A stretch of 64,000 bases of DNA from Streptomyces sp. M41(2017). GTDB lineage: Bacteria > Actinomycetota > Actinomycetes > Streptomycetales > Streptomycetaceae. The notes beneath the pieces were generated by a model, which was not told the origin of the DNA, did no database searches, and was given only the letters and a program-made list of their open reading frames with translations. The position numbers were made by a program, and so were the translations under genes. The stretch spans positions 2,914,001-2,978,000 of the forward strand of contig NZ_MWFK01000001.1 in the NCBI RefSeq assembly GCF_002078175.1, written 5' to 3'. The stretch's first letter is position 1. Every line of letters begins with the position of its first letter. Below, piece by piece: positions 8,349 through 17,495 of the stretch.

Positions 8349-10187
8349 ATGACGGACTCGCAGGCCGCGGAGCAGGCCACGGAAAAGACCGGCACCGACG
8401 AGACGGCCGCCGCCGACGCGGCAGCCGGAGCCACCGCGCTGCCCGACACGGATCCGGCCCCCGCCGCCGAGGCACCCGACGCGGCGCCGGCAGCGGCCGC
8501 CGAGACGCCGGACGCCCAGACGCGGACCGCCGAGACGCCGGACGCCGCGGCGGTCCCGGTCGCCGCCGCCCCGGACGAGGCCGGCGTCAAGACGGCACCC
8601 GTCGGCACCAACCCCCTCGCCCCCGCCCCCTCCGGCGCGCGCACCGCGGCGGACGTCGTGACCCCCGAGCTGGTCGCGCAGCTCACCAAGGGAGTCGTCG
8701 GGTCCGGACGGACCGCCAACCACACGCCGTTCACCGGCGAGAAGCTGGCCGACCTGCCCGAGTCCACCCCCGAGGACGTGGAGAAGGCCTTCGAGCGGGC
8801 CCGCGCCGCCCAGGTCGCCTGGGGTGCCACCCCCGTCCGGCAGCGCGCCGCCGTCCTGCTGCGCTTCCACGACCTCGTGCTCGCCCGCCAGGCCGAGGTG
8901 CTGGACCTCATCCAGCTGGAGACGGGCAAGGCCCGGCTGCACGCGCACGAAGAGGTCCAGGCCGTCGTGGTCGCCGCCCGGCACTACGGCCGCAAGGCGC
9001 CCGCCTATCTGCGCCCGAAGCGGCACACCGGCGCCGTCCCCACCCTCACCAAGGTCACCGAACTGCGCCACCCGCGCGGTGTCGTCGGGCAGATCGCGCC
9101 CTGGAACTACCCGCTGGAGCTGTCGGTCGGCGACGCGCTGCCCGCCTTCGTCGGGGGCAACGCGGTCGTCATGAAGCCCGACACCGAGACCTGCCTGACC
9201 GCCCTGTGGGCGCGTGACCTGCTCGTCGAGGCCGGGCTGCCCGCCGAGGTGTTCCAGGTCGTCCTCGGGGACGGGCCCGTCGTCGGACCCGAGGTCGTCC
9301 GGCACGCCGACTACGTCTCGTTCACCGGCTCCACCCGCACCGGCCGCGAGGTCGCCCAGGGCGCCGCCGCCCGGCTCGTCGGGGTCTCCCTCGAACTCGG
9401 CGGCAAGAACGCGATGGTGGTCCTGGAGGACGCCGACATCGACAAGGCCGCCGCGGGCGCCGTCCGCGCCTGCTTCTCCTCGGCCGGCCAACTCTGCATC
9501 TCCATCGAGCGGTTGTACGTCCACGAGTCGGTCGCCGACGCGTTCGCGGAGCGGTTCGCCGCCCGCACCAGGGCCATGCGGCTCGGCACGTCCCTCGCGT
9601 ACGGGGCGGACATGGGGTCGCTGGTCGGCGAACGCCAGCTGGAGACCGTGACGCGACACGTCGAGGAGGCCGTCGCCAAGGGCGCCACGGTCCTCGCCGG
9701 CGGTGTCGCCCGCCCCGACATCGGCCCCTACTTCTTCGAGCCCACCATCCTCGACGGGGTGGAGGCGCCGATGGCCGTCTGCGCCGAGGAGACCTTCGGG
9801 CCCGTCGTCTCCCTCTACCGCTTCTCGACCGAGGACGAGGTCGTCGAACTCGCCAACGCCACTCCGTACGGGCTCAATTCGTCCGTCTGGACGAAGGACG
9901 GCCGGCGTGGCCGCGCCGTCGCGGCCCGGCTGCGCACCGGCACGGTGAACGTCAACGAGGGGTACGCGCCCGCGTACGGCAGCGTCCAGTCGCCGATGGG
10001 CGGCATGAAGGACTCCGGCCTCGGCCGCCGGCACGGCTCCGAGGGCATCCTCAAGTACACCGAGGCGCAGACCGTCGCCCAGCAGCGCCTGCTGCCGATG
10101 GCCCCGTCCCTCGGCATGGACGACGAGAAGTACGCGGCGTTCATGAGCCGGAGCCTGAAGGTCATGAAGGCGTTCCGCCTCCGGTAG
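8349..10187 (+). CDS. NAD(P)-dependent succinic semialdehyde dehydrogenase
   Basis: An aldehyde dehydrogenase of the succinic semialdehyde class, oxidising succinate semialdehyde to succinate (GABA-shunt type). General base Glu is at about residue 349 in ELGGKN and the nucleophile at Cys383 in AGQLC. The cofactor-site pattern IAPWNYP and the C-terminal PMGGMKDSG are present. The enzyme core starts near residue 105. The preceding Ala/Pro/Thr/Glu-rich segment is not part of the usual fold and is probably disordered. The next gene, a GMC oxidase, follows after 51 bp in the same direction, so an operon is likely. Exact substrate is inferred from family resemblance and conserved gene order. Confidence 0.88.
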   Translation: MTDSQAAEQATEKTGTDETAAADAAAGATALPDTDPAPAAEAPDAAPAAAAETPDAQTRTAETPDAAAVPVAAAPDEAGVKTAPVGTNPLAPAPSGARTAADVVTPELVAQLTKGVVGSGRTANHTPFTGEKLADLPESTPEDVEKAFERARAAQVAWGATPVRQRAAVLLRFHDLVLARQAEVLDLIQLETGKARLHAHEEVQAVVVAARHYGRKAPAYLRPKRHTGAVPTLTKVTELRHPRGVVGQIAPWNYPLELSVGDALPAFVGGNAVVMKPDTETCLTALWARDLLVEAGLPAEVFQVVLGDGPVVGPEVVRHADYVSFTGSTRTGREVAQGAAARLVGVSLELGGKNAMVVLEDADIDKAAAGAVRACFSSAGQLCISIERLYVHESVADAFAERFAARTRAMRLGTSLAYGADMGSLVGERQLETVTRHVEEAVAKGATVLAGGVARPDIGPYFFEPTILDGVEAPMAVCAEETFGPVVSLYRFSTEDEVVELANATPYGLNSSVWTKDGRRGRAVAARLRTGTVNVNEGYAPAYGSVQSPMGGMKDSGLGRRHGSEGILKYTEAQTVAQQRLLPMAPSLGMDDEKYAAFMSRSLKVMKAFRLR

Positions 10188-10238
10188 GCCCCGTCCCGCC
10201 CGCCCGGTCCCAACCGTTCTCGACGAGGAGAGCAGCAC

Positions 10239-12065
10239 GTGTCACAGGAGAGCTCTGTCCAGGAACAGCCGGACGCGGCAGCGGACACCGGCGAGGGAAC
10301 GTACGACTACGACGTGCTCGTCGTCGGCTCCGGCTTCGGCGGCTCCGTCACCGCCCTGCGGCTCACGGAGAAGGGGTATCGCGTCGGTGTCCTCGAAGCG
10401 GGCCGGCGCTTCACCCGTGAGGCGCTCCCCAAGAACTCCTGGGACATCAGGAACTACCTCTGGGCCCCGCGGCTCGGCATGTACGGCATCCAGCGCATCC
10501 ATCTGCTGGGCAACGTGATGGTCCTCGCGGGCGCCGGGGTGGGCGGCGGTTCCCTCAACTACGCCAACACCCTCTACGTGCCGCCGAAGCCGTTCTTCGA
10601 CGACCCGCAGTGGAAGGACATCACCGACTGGGAGGAGGAGCTGAAGCCGTACTACGACCAGGCCCGGCGCATGCTGGGCGTGCGGCTCAACCCGACGATG
10701 ACCCCGTCGGACGTCCACCTCAAGGCGGCGGCCGAGCGGATGGGCGTCGGGGACAGCTTCCACCTGGCGCCGGTCGGCGTGTTCTTCGGCGACGGGCAGG
10801 ACGCGGACGGAGCGGCGAAGGCGACGGCGGGCCAGGAGGTCGCCGACCCCTACTTCGGCGGCGCGGGCCCCGCGCGCAAGGCGTGCACCGAGTGCGGCGA
10901 GTGCATGACCGGCTGCCGTCACGGCGCGAAGAACACCCTCAACGAGAACTACCTCTACCTCGCGGAGAAGGCGGGCGCCGTCGTCCACCCCATGACGACG
11001 GTCGTGTCGGTCACGGACGACTCGCGGGGCGGGTACGCCGTACAGACGCTCCCGACGGACGAACGGCGCAAGGGGGAGGGGCGCACGCTCACGGCGCGCC
11101 GGGTCGTCCTCGCGGCCGGCACGTACGGCACCCAGACCCTGCTGCACCGGATGAAGGCGGGCGGGCAGCTCCCGTACCTGTCGAAGCGGCTGGGCGAGCT
11201 GACCCGCACCAACTCCGAGGCGCTGGTGGGCGCGCAGACCGACGACCGGCGGTACCGCAAGCTGCACGGAACGCCCAAGGCCGACTTCACCCGGGGTGTC
11301 GCGATCACCTCCTCGATCCACCCGGACGAGAACACGCACATCGAACCCGTCCGTTACGGCAGGGGATCCAATGCGATGGGCGGCCTCTCCATCCTCCAAG
11401 TCCCGTACGCGGAGAGCTCGTCGAGGGTCGCCGGCTGGTTCGCCAACGCGGCCCGGCACCCACTGCTCGTGCTCCGGTCGCTGTCCAACCGGCGCTGGTC
11501 CGAGCGCACCATCATCGGGCTCGTGATGCAGTCGCTCGACAACTCCCTGACGACGTACCTGAAGCCGAAGGGCGCGGGCAAGGGGCTGTTGACGGCACGT
11601 CAGGGACACGGCGCCCCCAACCCCAAGCAGATCAAGGCGGCCTCCCAGGCGGCCACCACTCTCGCCGAGGAGATCAACGGCTTCGCGGGCAGCAACGTCG
11701 GCGAACTGATGGGCACGCCGCTCACCGCGCACTTCCTCGGCGGCTGCCCGATCGGCGCCGGCGCGGAGGACGGGGTCATCGACCCGTACCACCGGCTGTA
11801 CGGCCACCCGGGGATCTCCGTCGTCGACGGTTCGGCCGTCTCCGCGAACCTCGGCGTCAACCCGTCCCTGACCATCACGGCGCAGGCCGAGCGGGCGATG
11901 TCCTTCTGGCCCAACAAGGGCGAGGCCGATCCGCGTCCGGCGCCGGGAGCCGCGTACGAACGCCTCAAGGCGGTCGAGCCGTCCCGGCCCGCGGTCCCGG
12001 CCGACGCGTTCGGCGCGCTGCGGCTCCCGTTCCTGGGCATGCCGACGGTGCCGCCGAAGGCATAG
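10239..12065 (+). CDS. GMC-family FAD oxidoreductase (cholesterol oxidase-like)
   Basis: The FAD-binding motif VGSGFGGSVTALRL lies near residue 30. A glucose-methanol-choline oxidoreductase layout follows, with the Cys-rich insert CTECGECMTGCRHGAKN near residues 213-230. That insert marks the actinobacterial ChoD-like group annotated as cholesterol oxidases. The C-terminal HFLGGCPIG and the VNPSLTITA end match the substrate/FAD closure of the family. GTG 10239 is preceded by GAGGAG. No signal peptide is seen, so it acts in the cytoplasm. Oxidation of an alcohol or sterol is a family-based guess; the natural substrate is unknown. Confidence 0.85.
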   Translation: MSQESSVQEQPDAAADTGEGTYDYDVLVVGSGFGGSVTALRLTEKGYRVGVLEAGRRFTREALPKNSWDIRNYLWAPRLGMYGIQRIHLLGNVMVLAGAGVGGGSLNYANTLYVPPKPFFDDPQWKDITDWEEELKPYYDQARRMLGVRLNPTMTPSDVHLKAAAERMGVGDSFHLAPVGVFFGDGQDADGAAKATAGQEVADPYFGGAGPARKACTECGECMTGCRHGAKNTLNENYLYLAEKAGAVVHPMTTVVSVTDDSRGGYAVQTLPTDERRKGEGRTLTARRVVLAAGTYGTQTLLHRMKAGGQLPYLSKRLGELTRTNSEALVGAQTDDRRYRKLHGTPKADFTRGVAITSSIHPDENTHIEPVRYGRGSNAMGGLSILQVPYAESSSRVAGWFANAARHPLLVLRSLSNRRWSERTIIGLVMQSLDNSLTTYLKPKGAGKGLLTARQGHGAPNPKQIKAASQAATTLAEEINGFAGSNVGELMGTPLTAHFLGGCPIGAGAEDGVIDPYHRLYGHPGISVVDGSAVSANLGVNPSLTITAQAERAMSFWPNKGEADPRPAPGAAYERLKAVEPSRPAVPADAFGALRLPFLGMPTVPPKA

Positions 12066-12121
12066 ACCGGACCACCCACCCAGGGCCCCGCGGAGGGCCC
12101 GAGCGGAGAAGGACCACGCGA

Positions 12122-12159
12122 AGAAGGACCTGCGCCCCCCTCCTGGCGCAGGTCCTTCT
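12122..12159. terminator. Bidirectional terminator between convergent genes
   Basis: A perfect 15-bp stem (arms 12122-12136 and 12145-12159) with an 8-nt loop sits between the converging GMC oxidase and surface-protein genes. It can stop transcription from both sides. Confidence 0.85.
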
Positions 12160-12202
12160 CCGTGTCCGGGCCGAGGCCCGCGTGCTGGGGTGTCCGTTCG
12201 TG

Positions 12203-13222
12203 TTACGCGGTCGCGTCACCGGACTTGCGGCGACGGACGACGATCAGCGCGCCGGCACCGGCGACGACGGCGATACCGCCGGCGAGCGCGATGGTCGGCA
12301 GGGCGGAGGACGAACCCGTCTCGGCGAGCGAGCCGGTGGCGTCCACCTTCTTGACGTCCTTGATCTCCTTCGCGCCACCGGTCTGCGGCTTGGAGTCCGG
12401 CGGGTCGCCCGCGTCCGAACCGGCGGCCAGGATCGCGAACTCGTAGATCCAGCCGTTCGGGTCGTCCGCGATCCAGCAGCCCGCGTCGTCCGCGTACTGC
12501 GCGAAGCCCGCGGTGATGCCGACGGCGTCCGGCACCTTGCCGCTGACGCTCAGCCGGAGCTGGTACGAGGTGGAGGCGCCCGCGTTCAGCGAGAACGGGG
12601 TGAACGTGCCGCCCTCGCCCGCCGCGCCGGCGACCTCCTTCCAGGAACCGGAGGCCTTGTCGAGGACCTGGACGGTGATCTTGCCCGAGTAGTCCCTGCC
12701 GTCCCAGCCCGCGGCCGCGACGCCGATCAGCGGGGTGATGTCCGCGATGGCGCGGTCGCCGTGGTTGGAGACGTTGTACTTGAAGGCGGTCCAGCCGCCG
12801 CCCGCGACGATCCGCTGGGGCAGGCCCGTCAGGCTGCTGGTGAGGTCGGCGCTCAGCTCGCTGACGTCCTCACCGTTCTCGTCGACGCAGATGTCCGCCG
12901 GGGTGCTCCCGCTCGGACTCGGCGAGGCGGAGGAGGACGGCGAGGCGGACGCGGACACCGAGGAGGACGCCGGTGCGGACGCGGAGGGGCCGGAGCCGCC
13001 CGGCGTGGTGGCCGTCGCCGGGGCGGACGTGGCGTCCGTGGGCTCGGGGGTGGTCTCGGACGAGCTCGGCGAGGCCGACGGGGACGGAGACTCGGACGGG
13101 GAGGCGCTCGCGCTCGGGGTGGCGCTCTCCTCCGCGAAGGCGGCCGGGGCGACCGACAGCAGCGCGAGCGGGGCTATGACAGCCGTCGCGGCCGCGGTGG
13201 CCAGGGCACGGCGAATCTTCAT
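12203..13222 (-). CDS. Secreted, sortase-anchored surface protein (LAETG)
   Basis: The start at ATG 13222 has GAGGT just upstream and gives a clear Sec signal peptide ending AFAEE; longer upstream starts would bury the signal. A Ser/Pro/Thr-rich segment follows (about residues 30-110), likely wall-spanning or glycosylated. Next comes a folded domain of about 150 residues with two Cys. The C-terminus is a sorting signal: LAETG, a hydrophobic stretch and a basic tail RRRKSG. LAxTG is the motif used by class E sortases in Streptomyces. The protein is therefore predicted to be linked to peptidoglycan. The function of the domain is not recognised. Confidence 0.85.
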   Translation of the reverse strand: MKIRRALATAAATAVIAPLALLSVAPAAFAEESATPSASASPSESPSPSASPSSSETTPEPTDATSAPATATTPGGSGPSASAPASSSVSASASPSSSASPSPSGSTPADICVDENGEDVSELSADLTSSLTGLPQRIVAGGGWTAFKYNVSNHGDRAIADITPLIGVAAAGWDGRDYSGKITVQVLDKASGSWKEVAGAAGEGGTFTPFSLNAGASTSYQLRLSVSGKVPDAVGITAGFAQYADDAGCWIADDPNGWIYEFAILAAGSDAGDPPDSKPQTGGAKEIKDVKKVDATGSLAETGSSSALPTIALAGGIAVVAGAGALIVVRRRKSGDATA

Positions 13223-13442
13223 GAAGACCTCGGGAGTCCGGTGCGCGTCGACGCGAGGCGCACGGGTGGTTGGTGCGGTTGAGGCCTCCGCTGTGGGGCG
13301 CGGGTGTGGCCGTTGGTTCTGCAGGTGTGACCGGCGAAGGCCGCGAAGGGTTGTCCGGTACTTCACAGAATTCTTATGTGGGCTGAGTCACATCCATATG
13401 CGCCTTGTGTACATGCATTCGAACGGCTTAGAACTGACCCTC

Positions 13443-14630
13443 GTGTCTGAGAAGCAGCCCGAAGAAGCCGGGCCCCCAGCGGTTCCTGACGATGTGTGGG
13501 AGCGTTTCGCGCGCGACAGCGAGCGCGACATCCGGAGCTCCGCGCCGAAGGAGCCGTCCGCGCGGGCTCGCCTGGTGACGGAGCGGCTGCGCCAGGAGGA
13601 CGCCCGGGCGGCCGAGCGCTCCCGCCGCACCTTCCGCAGGACCCCGCCGCGCCCCGCGCAGCCCGAGGGCTGGCGGACCGGCCCCGCCTGGCGCGAGATG
13701 GACGGACGCGCCGCCCGGCGCCGGAGGCTGTGGGCGATCCTCGGCATCCCGCTCGCCGTCGCCGTCGCGGTCGTCGCGATGAAGCCGTCCCTGCTGCCGG
13801 GTGACCCCTTCGGTACGTCGCCCGACACTCCCGTGGACACCCTCCCGCTGCCCGCGGAGACCACGGCACCGACCGCGCCGCCGTCCGCCGACGCATCCGG
13901 AACGCCCACCCTGGACCGGCCGTTCGCCGGATCGCCCGCAGAGCGCTGGGCCGACGGCGCGGCCGGCATCGTCCTGCCGAAGGCCACCCCGGTCGGCTCG
14001 CTCACCGAGGAGCAGGTCGCGACCGCGCTGGACAACACGAAGAAACTGCTCGTCGGGGCGAATCTCGCTCCGGCGACACTGCGCGGGGAGCGTCCCGCCG
14101 CGGCGATCGCCGTCCTCGATCCCAAGGTGCCCGGCATGATCCGTGACGTGAACCGGTGGCTGCGCGCACCGGACCGCGAGCACGATCCGCTGGTGCTCTT
14201 CAGCCGGTTCGACCCCGACGAGGCCCGCCCGGTCGGGAAGGTCGTCAAGACGCGTGGCCGGATCACGTTCAAGGCGGGCAAGAACGCGGCCGTGGTCGTC
14301 CACGCCGACTACACCTTCGTCTACCCGGTGACCCCGGCCGACGGGAACTCCACCGAGGTCGCCCGCACCATCGTGCGGCGCGTCGTCGATGTCGCGTTCT
14401 CCGACCCGCGGAAGTTCCAGGTCACCCCCGGCAAGGTGCGGATCGTCGAGTTCAGCGAGGACATCGGCAACTCGGCCTGCGACGTCTACGACGGCTTCCT
14501 GCACCCGCAGTTCGACTCGACCGGCACCCCCGGAGCGGCGCCGACCGGCCCGACGACCGACCCCTACGACCGCAGCCGTGACATCGGGAGTGCCACCACC
14601 GGCAGCTGTGGCACGGTGTCGCGCACCTGA
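13443..14630 (+). CDS. Membrane-anchored protein of unknown function
   Basis: About 90 charged N-terminal residues precede one membrane segment (RLWAILGIPLAVAVAVVAM), a Pro/Thr/Ala linker and an external domain of about 220 residues. That domain has no motif I recognise. It ends in a Cys-containing tail (GSCGTVSRT) that may pair with the Cys of SACDVYDG. GTG 13443 gives a start reading SEKQPEEAG; in-frame ATGs upstream (near 13400) are possible but have no better ribosome site. It diverges from the surface-protein gene, with 220 bp between them. Confidence 0.75.
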   Translation: MSEKQPEEAGPPAVPDDVWERFARDSERDIRSSAPKEPSARARLVTERLRQEDARAAERSRRTFRRTPPRPAQPEGWRTGPAWREMDGRAARRRRLWAILGIPLAVAVAVVAMKPSLLPGDPFGTSPDTPVDTLPLPAETTAPTAPPSADASGTPTLDRPFAGSPAERWADGAAGIVLPKATPVGSLTEEQVATALDNTKKLLVGANLAPATLRGERPAAAIAVLDPKVPGMIRDVNRWLRAPDREHDPLVLFSRFDPDEARPVGKVVKTRGRITFKAGKNAAVVVHADYTFVYPVTPADGNSTEVARTIVRRVVDVAFSDPRKFQVTPGKVRIVEFSEDIGNSACDVYDGFLHPQFDSTGTPGAAPTGPTTDPYDRSRDIGSATTGSCGTVSRT

Positions 14631-15237
14631 CCGCGTCCGCGGCCGACGCCCGCTCGCCCCGGGCCGTGTCCGTGCCCGGGCACGGCGAAGGGCCCCGCGG
14701 AACGGTGTCCGAAGGGCCCTTCTTCCGTCAGCACCGACGTCAGGGCAGCGCCGGTGCCTGGAGGCGGCGCCGGGGGGGGGGGTGCGCCGCTGGTCACGGG
14801 GTGGTCGCGGCGAGGGGGCCGCGGCACGAATTCAGTTGTGCGCTGTTCTCGCTCGTGCGGATGTCGCGACGGCCTCCGCAACCGTCCGGCATCCCTGAAC
14901 AGATTCCGCCGGGCGGCCCCGGGCGTCCCCGGAGCCGACCGTCCATGAGTGACCGGGCTGCTGTCCCCTGCCGTCCGGTCACACCACCTGGAGCGAGGTC
15001 CCACGACGCACGGCACGATCCGTACGTCTCATCGCTCCAGCGGAGCCACGCGTGGTTCTTTCGGGCCCGCCCCTGGCTGGCACGGACACCAGGAGAAACG
15101 AAGCCCGCGCCGCCCCGGTCACGCGCCGTACGGGTGAGAGGCGATGCGTACGTGCGTACGCCGGGTAAGGGGCCGTCAGCCCTGGACGCCGGGGGCCCGT
15201 CGTCCTGTCGCGTGCGGGATCGGAGTCGCGTGGGCGG
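14631..15237. other. 607-bp region without a supported gene
   Basis: It lies between the 3' ends of the membrane protein gene and the chorismate mutase gene. It holds one terminator-like hairpin and an 11-G homopolymer (14772-14782). The open frames crossing it show no conserved pattern or ribosome site and look like GC-driven noise. Confidence 0.6.
14687..14722 (+). terminator. Probable terminator hairpin
   Basis: GAAGGGCCC (14687-14695) pairs with GGGCCCTTC (14714-14722) around an 18-nt loop and is followed by TTCC. It lies 56 bp after the membrane protein gene. Confidence 0.5.
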
Positions 15238-15522
15238 TCAGACCCGGCCGCGGCACAGTTCGAGGAGGGTCATGGCCAGCGAGGTGCCCGGCTTGCCGAG
15301 CGCCTCCCGGTAGTGGCCGAGGATCTCCATCTCGCGGGAGAGGTTCACCCGGCGGCCGCCGGAGGTCATCCGGGCCTCCTGGATCACCGCCGAGACGGCC
15401 ATCCGTTCCTGGACGAGGCCGATGATCCGGTCGTCGAGTGCGTCGATGCGCTCACGGGCGCCGGTGATCACGTCGGCGGCCTCGTCGGTGCGGGCGCCGG
15501 TCTTGTCGAGTACGTCGGTCAT
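15238..15522 (-). CDS. Chorismate mutase, AroQ class
   Basis: A 94-residue all-helical chorismate mutase converting chorismate to prephenate, the branch point to Phe and Tyr. The first helix carries ARERIDALDDRII and the second has QERMAVSAVIQEAR, with the Arg residues typical of AroQ active sites. There is no signal peptide, so it is the cytoplasmic type; free-standing actinobacterial enzymes of this size are common. ATG 15522 has GAGGAG about 7 nt upstream. The gene sits behind an attenuator-like leader (15576-15738), so its expression is probably tied to aromatic amino-acid supply. Confidence 0.9.
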   Translation of the reverse strand: MTDVLDKTGARTDEAADVITGARERIDALDDRIIGLVQERMAVSAVIQEARMTSGGRRVNLSREMEILGHYREALGKPGTSLAMTLLELCRGRV

Positions 15523-15575
15523 GGCGGGGCTCCTCGGTGGAAGGGGTGCCCCGGAGCCGCCGGGCCCGGAAACGG

Positions 15576-15610
15576 CAGACGCCCCGGGCCTTGTCGGCCC
15601 GGGGCGCCTG
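15576..15610 (-). terminator. Attenuator terminator upstream of chorismate mutase
   Basis: CGCCCCGGGCC (15580-15590) and its exact complement (15596-15606) form an 11-bp stem with loop TTGTC. One mismatch further out, CAG/CTG adds three pairs. It lies between the leader ORF stop and the chorismate mutase start, with only a short T-containing tail. CGGCCC of the leader (minus strand, 15658-15663) is complementary to GGGCCG at 15595-15600, which would form a competing antiterminator. Confidence 0.7.
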
Positions 15611-15630
15611 GGAAGTCGCTTGTCAGTTGC

Positions 15631-15702
15631 TCAAGCAGCACGACCATGGCAGCCGGTGGGCCGGTTGCCATAGGTAAACAGGAACGTCGTGTGCGTGAGC
15701 AT
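15631..15702 (-). CDS. Leader peptide with Phe/Tyr codons (attenuation)
   Basis: A 23-codon ORF whose seventh to eleventh residues are FLFTY, giving two Phe and one Tyr codon in five. The ATG has no ribosome site. A -10 box lies 6 nt before it, so the transcript should be leaderless. An RNA hairpin (ATGGCA at 15666-15671 with TGCCAT at 15646-15651, minus strand) begins at the Tyr codon, and a strong terminator follows. Codons, promoter and hairpins are seen; the model of ribosome stalling when Phe or Tyr is scarce, letting chorismate mutase be transcribed, is inferred by analogy with trp attenuators. Confidence 0.7.
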   Translation of the reverse strand: MLTHTTFLFTYGNRPTGCHGRAA

Positions 15703-15708
15703 GACGGC

Positions 15709-15738
15709 AGTATGCACGCGTGCGGGGACCGCGGCCAA
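15709..15738 (-). promoter_or_regulatory. Promoter of the chorismate mutase leader
   Basis: TTGGCC (15733-15738) and CATACT (15709-15714) on the minus strand are separated by 18 bp. The -10 box ends 6 nt before the leader ATG. Confidence 0.6.
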
Positions 15739-15804
15739 GCCGGTTCGGATCGTGAGACCCCGGGCCGGGAGACCGGGCGGCGCCACCCCCACCCAGGCCC
15801 CCGG

Positions 15805-15810
15805 TAGAAT
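15805..15810 (+). promoter_or_regulatory. Candidate -10 box of guaA
   Basis: TAGAAT lies about 39 bp upstream of the guaA start. No good -35 is apparent. Confidence 0.4.
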
Positions 15811-15848
15811 CGGCCCCACACCCTTTGCTCACCGCCGGAAGGCAGACC

Positions 15849-17429
15849 GTGCCAGAAGCGTCCCCCGCCGCCCCCGACACCGTCCTGGTCGTCGACTTCG
15901 GTGCGCAGTACGCCCAGCTCATCGCCCGTCGCGTCCGTGAGGCCCGGGTCTACAGCGAGATCGTGCCGAGCAGCATGCCGGTCGAGGAGATGCTCGCCAA
16001 GAACCCGGCCGCGATCATCCTCTCCGGCGGCCCCTCGTCGGTGTACGCGGAGGGCGCCCCGCGCCTGGACCGCACGCTCTTCGACGCCGGCGTCCCCGTC
16101 TTCGGCATGTGCTACGGCTTCCAGCTGATGGCGACGACCCTCGGTGGCACGGTCGACAACTCCGGCGCCCGCGAGTACGGCCGTACGCCGCTGCACGTCT
16201 CGAAATCCGGCTCCACCCTCTTCGAGGGCACCCCGGACGAGCAGCCGGTGTGGATGTCGCACGGCGACGCCTGCTCCGCCGCTCCCGAGGGCTTCACCGT
16301 CACGGCGTCCACGGACGTGGTCCCGGTCGCCGCCTTCGAGAACGACGAGAAGAAGCTCTACGGCGTCCAGTACCACCCCGAGGTCATGCACTCCACGCAC
16401 GGCCAGCAGGTGCTGGAGCACTTCCTGTACCGCGGCGCGGGCATCACCCCGACCTGGACCACCGGCAACGTCATCGACGAGCAGGTCGCCCTCATCCGCG
16501 AGCAGGTCGGCACCAAGCGCGCCATCTGCGGGCTGTCCGGCGGTGTGGACTCCGCGGTCGCCGCGGCCCTCGTCCAGAAGGCCATCGGCTCACAGCTCAC
16601 CTGTGTGTACGTCGACCACGGTCTGATGCGTCAGGGCGAGACCGAGCAGGTCGAGAAGGACTTCGTCGCCGCGACCGGCGTCCAGCTCAAGGTCGTGGAC
16701 GCGGAGGAGCGCTTCCTCACCGCGCTCAAGGGCGTCTCGGACCCCGAGGAGAAGCGGAAGATCATCGGGCGCGAGTTCATCCGCGTCTTCGAGCAGGCCC
16801 AGGCGGAGATCATCGCCGAGGCCGCCGAGGGTGAGGATGTCGCCTTCCTCGTGCAGGGCACGCTCTACCCGGACGTGGTCGAGTCCGGCGGCGGCACCGG
16901 CACGGCCAACATCAAGTCCCACCACAACGTGGGCGGTCTTCCCGAGGACCTCGAGTTCCAGCTCGTCGAGCCGCTGCGCCAGCTGTTCAAGGACGAGGTC
17001 CGGATGGTCGGACAGGAACTCGGCCTGCCGGACGAGATCGTCCAGCGCCAGCCGTTCCCCGGCCCCGGCCTCGGCATCCGCATCGTCGGCGAGGTCACCA
17101 AGGAGCGCCTGGACCTGCTCCGCGCCGCCGACGCCATCGCCCGCGAGGAGCTGACCGCCGCCGGTCTCGACCGGGACATCTGGCAGTGCCCGGTCGTCCT
17201 GCTCGCCGACGTGCGCAGCGTGGGTGTCCAGGGCGACGGCAGGACGTACGGCCACCCGATCGTGCTCCGCCCGGTGTCCAGCGAGGACGCCATGACGGCC
17301 GACTGGTCCCGCCTGCCGTACGACGTCCTGGCGAAGATCTCGACGCGCATCACGAACGAGGTCGCGGACGTCAACCGCGTCGTGCTCGACGTGACGAGCA
17401 AGCCGCCGGGCACCATCGAGTGGGAGTAG
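15849..17429 (+). CDS. guaA: GMP synthase (glutamine-hydrolysing)
   Basis: Converts XMP, ATP and glutamine to GMP in purine synthesis. The N-terminal class I amidotransferase domain has the nucleophile in FGMCYGF and the His-Glu of QYHPEV. The ATP pyrophosphatase domain follows with the P-loop [10 protein letters not shown]. The C-terminal dimer domain carries [13 protein letters not shown] and ends KPPGTIEWE, as usual. Length (526 aa) is normal. GTG 15849 is chosen because GGAAGG lies 6 nt upstream; the longer frame starting at 15825 lacks this. It runs divergently from the chorismate mutase leader. Confidence 0.97.
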   Translation: MPEASPAAPDTVLVVDFGAQYAQLIARRVREARVYSEIVPSSMPVEEMLAKNPAAIILSGGPSSVYAEGAPRLDRTLFDAGVPVFGMCYGFQLMATTLGGTVDNSGAREYGRTPLHVSKSGSTLFEGTPDEQPVWMSHGDACSAAPEGFTVTASTDVVPVAAFENDEKKLYGVQYHPEVMHSTHGQQVLEHFLYRGAGITPTWTTGNVIDEQVALIREQVGTKRAICGLSGGVDSAVAAALVQKAIGSQLTCVYVDHGLMRQGETEQVEKDFVAATGVQLKVVDAEERFLTALKGVSDPEEKRKIIGREFIRVFEQAQAEIIAEAAEGEDVAFLVQGTLYPDVVESGGGTGTANIKSHHNVGGLPEDLEFQLVEPLRQLFKDEVRMVGQELGLPDEIVQRQPFPGPGLGIRIVGEVTKERLDLLRAADAIAREELTAAGLDRDIWQCPVVLLADVRSVGVQGDGRTYGHPIVLRPVSSEDAMTADWSRLPYDVLAKISTRITNEVADVNRVVLDVTSKPPGTIEWE

Positions 17430-17495
17430 CCCTCCCGCGAGGGGTGCTCCTCCCGCGGGTGGCGGTGATCCCGTCGCGCGTGGGTCCGACAGGCC

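Noticed and set aside
6216..10238. 1340-codon open frame on the minus strand
   Set aside because: It lies antisense to an intact kinase and an aldehyde dehydrogenase gene, and its Gly/Arg/Val/His-rich composition is the mirror of GC-rich coding sequence.
15620..15640. TTGTCAGTTGC on the plus strand inside the chorismate mutase leader
   Set aside because: No TAnnnT in register and no plus-strand gene start; part of the minus-strand leader RNA.
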